From Bacillota bacterium (GTDB taxonomy: Bacteria > Bacillota > Clostridia > Lachnospirales > CAG-274), in NCBI GenBank assembly GCA_017627115.1, contig JAGAHK010000144.1, forward strand, positions 1 to 7,489: 7,489 nucleotides of DNA, in the 5' to 3' direction. The notes under the pieces are model-generated. The model had not been told where the DNA came from, made no database searches, and saw nothing but the letters and a program-made list of their open reading frames with translations. Of the stretch, positions 7,397 through 7,489 are shown one piece after another (position 1 is the stretch's first letter; each line of letters opens with the position of its first letter). Position numbers and translations under genes: made by a program.

Positions 7397-7428
7397 TTTG
7401 AAGTACTTGCTGCAATTCCTCGGCATCC
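7377..7428. repeat. Spaced inverted repeat GGATGCC / GGCATCC in the pump leader
   Basis: GGATGCC at 7377-7383 is the exact inverse complement of GGCATCC at 7422-7428, with 38 bases between them. It lies between the predicted transcription start and the ribosome binding site of the adaptor gene. It could be an RNA stem with a long loop or a pair of protein half-sites. It is GC-rich against an AT-rich surrounding, which makes the match stand out, but the length is only seven pairs. Confidence 0.4.
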
Positions 7429-7432
7429 TTAT

Positions 7433-7470
7433 ATAAAAGTATACTATAAAAGTATAGTATAAAGTATAAT
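7433..7470. repeat. Three tandem 13-bp AT-rich direct repeats
   Basis: ATAAAAGTATA occurs at 7433-7443 and again at 7446-7456, exactly 13 bp later. A copy one A shorter (ATAAAGTATA) occurs at 7459-7468, again 13 bp on. The intervening bases are CT, GT and AT. The array lies in the presumed promoter of the efflux operon and overlaps the palindrome at 7440-7461. Confidence 0.7.
7440..7461. promoter_or_regulatory. Operator-like palindrome upstream of the efflux operon
   Basis: TATACTATA (7440-7448) and TATAGTATA (7453-7461) are perfect inverse complements separated by AAAG. A 22-bp dyad of this kind is the usual size for a dimeric repressor site (TetR, MarR, PadR or GntR type). It covers the predicted -10 box of the leftward promoter, as expected for repression of a pump operon. 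The regulator is not encoded in the window and the motif matches no operator I recognise. Confidence 0.5.
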
Positions 7471-7485
7471 ATGTTAACTTATCAA
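7456..7485 (-). promoter_or_regulatory. Predicted housekeeping promoter of the adaptor-RND operon
   Basis: On the minus strand TTGATA (7485-7480) and TATACT (7461-7456) are separated by 18 bp and fit the vegetative sigma factor consensus well. Transcription would start near 7449, giving a leader of about 100 bases before the ATG at 7345. The surrounding repeats contain other TATACT copies, so the exact -10 box is uncertain. Confidence 0.5.
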
Positions 7486-7489
7486 TAAT

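Noticed and set aside
7431..7470. Tandem repeats as a CRISPR array or replication iterons
   Set aside because: There are only three 13-bp units with 1-2 bases between them and no spacers, no cas genes and no replication gene; the promoter setting explains them better.
7471..7488. ATG at 7471 as start of a divergent gene
   Set aside because: The frame stops after five codons (TAA at 7486-7488) and has no ribosome site.

Overview
The window looks like chromosome from a low-to-moderate GC Firmicute, probably a gut Clostridia/Ruminococcus-type bacterium. The reasons are GGAGG-type ribosome binding sites, heavy use of ATA for isoleucine, very AT-rich promoter DNA beside coding DNA of moderate GC, and a GH13 protein whose motifs resemble those of clostridial intracellular alpha-glycosidases. 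This is an inference from style and protein resemblance, not a database result. I found no mobile element, CRISPR array, tRNA or rRNA.

Layout. Positions 1-2823 (+) hold two closely spaced co-directional genes. The first is the 3' part of a CPBP-family intramembrane protease-like protein, whose beginning lies left of the window. After 18 bp comes a complete cytoplasmic GH13 alpha-glucan hydrolase (neopullulanase/cyclomaltodextrinase-like). Positions 2824-2934 form a short convergent intergenic region with two hairpins, one suited to stop each strand. Positions 2935-7345 (-) hold a two-gene efflux operon: a lipoprotein membrane-fusion (adaptor) protein is transcribed first, and its 3' end overlaps the start of a full-length 12-helix RND (AcrB-like) transporter by 11 bp. 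Positions 7346-7489 are an AT-rich regulatory region with a strong ribosome binding site, a plausible promoter for the efflux operon, three 13-bp tandem repeats and a 9+4+9 palindrome lying on the predicted -10 box. There is also a candidate promoter pointing right, towards a gene outside the window.

How the genes work together. The adaptor and the RND pump should form one export complex: proton-driven transport by the pump, with the adaptor anchored in the outer leaflet of the cytoplasmic membrane. No outer-membrane channel is encoded here. The adaptor's hairpin tip also lacks the arginine of the known TolC-contact motif, which fits a single-membrane cell. The GH13 enzyme has no signal peptide and should act on imported maltodextrins. 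Its link to the CPBP protein may be only shared transcription.

Overall the genes belong to known families. The parts most worth a second look are the operator-like array upstream of the pump, the pump/adaptor pair's departures from the Gram-negative model, and the repeated heptads in the adaptor.
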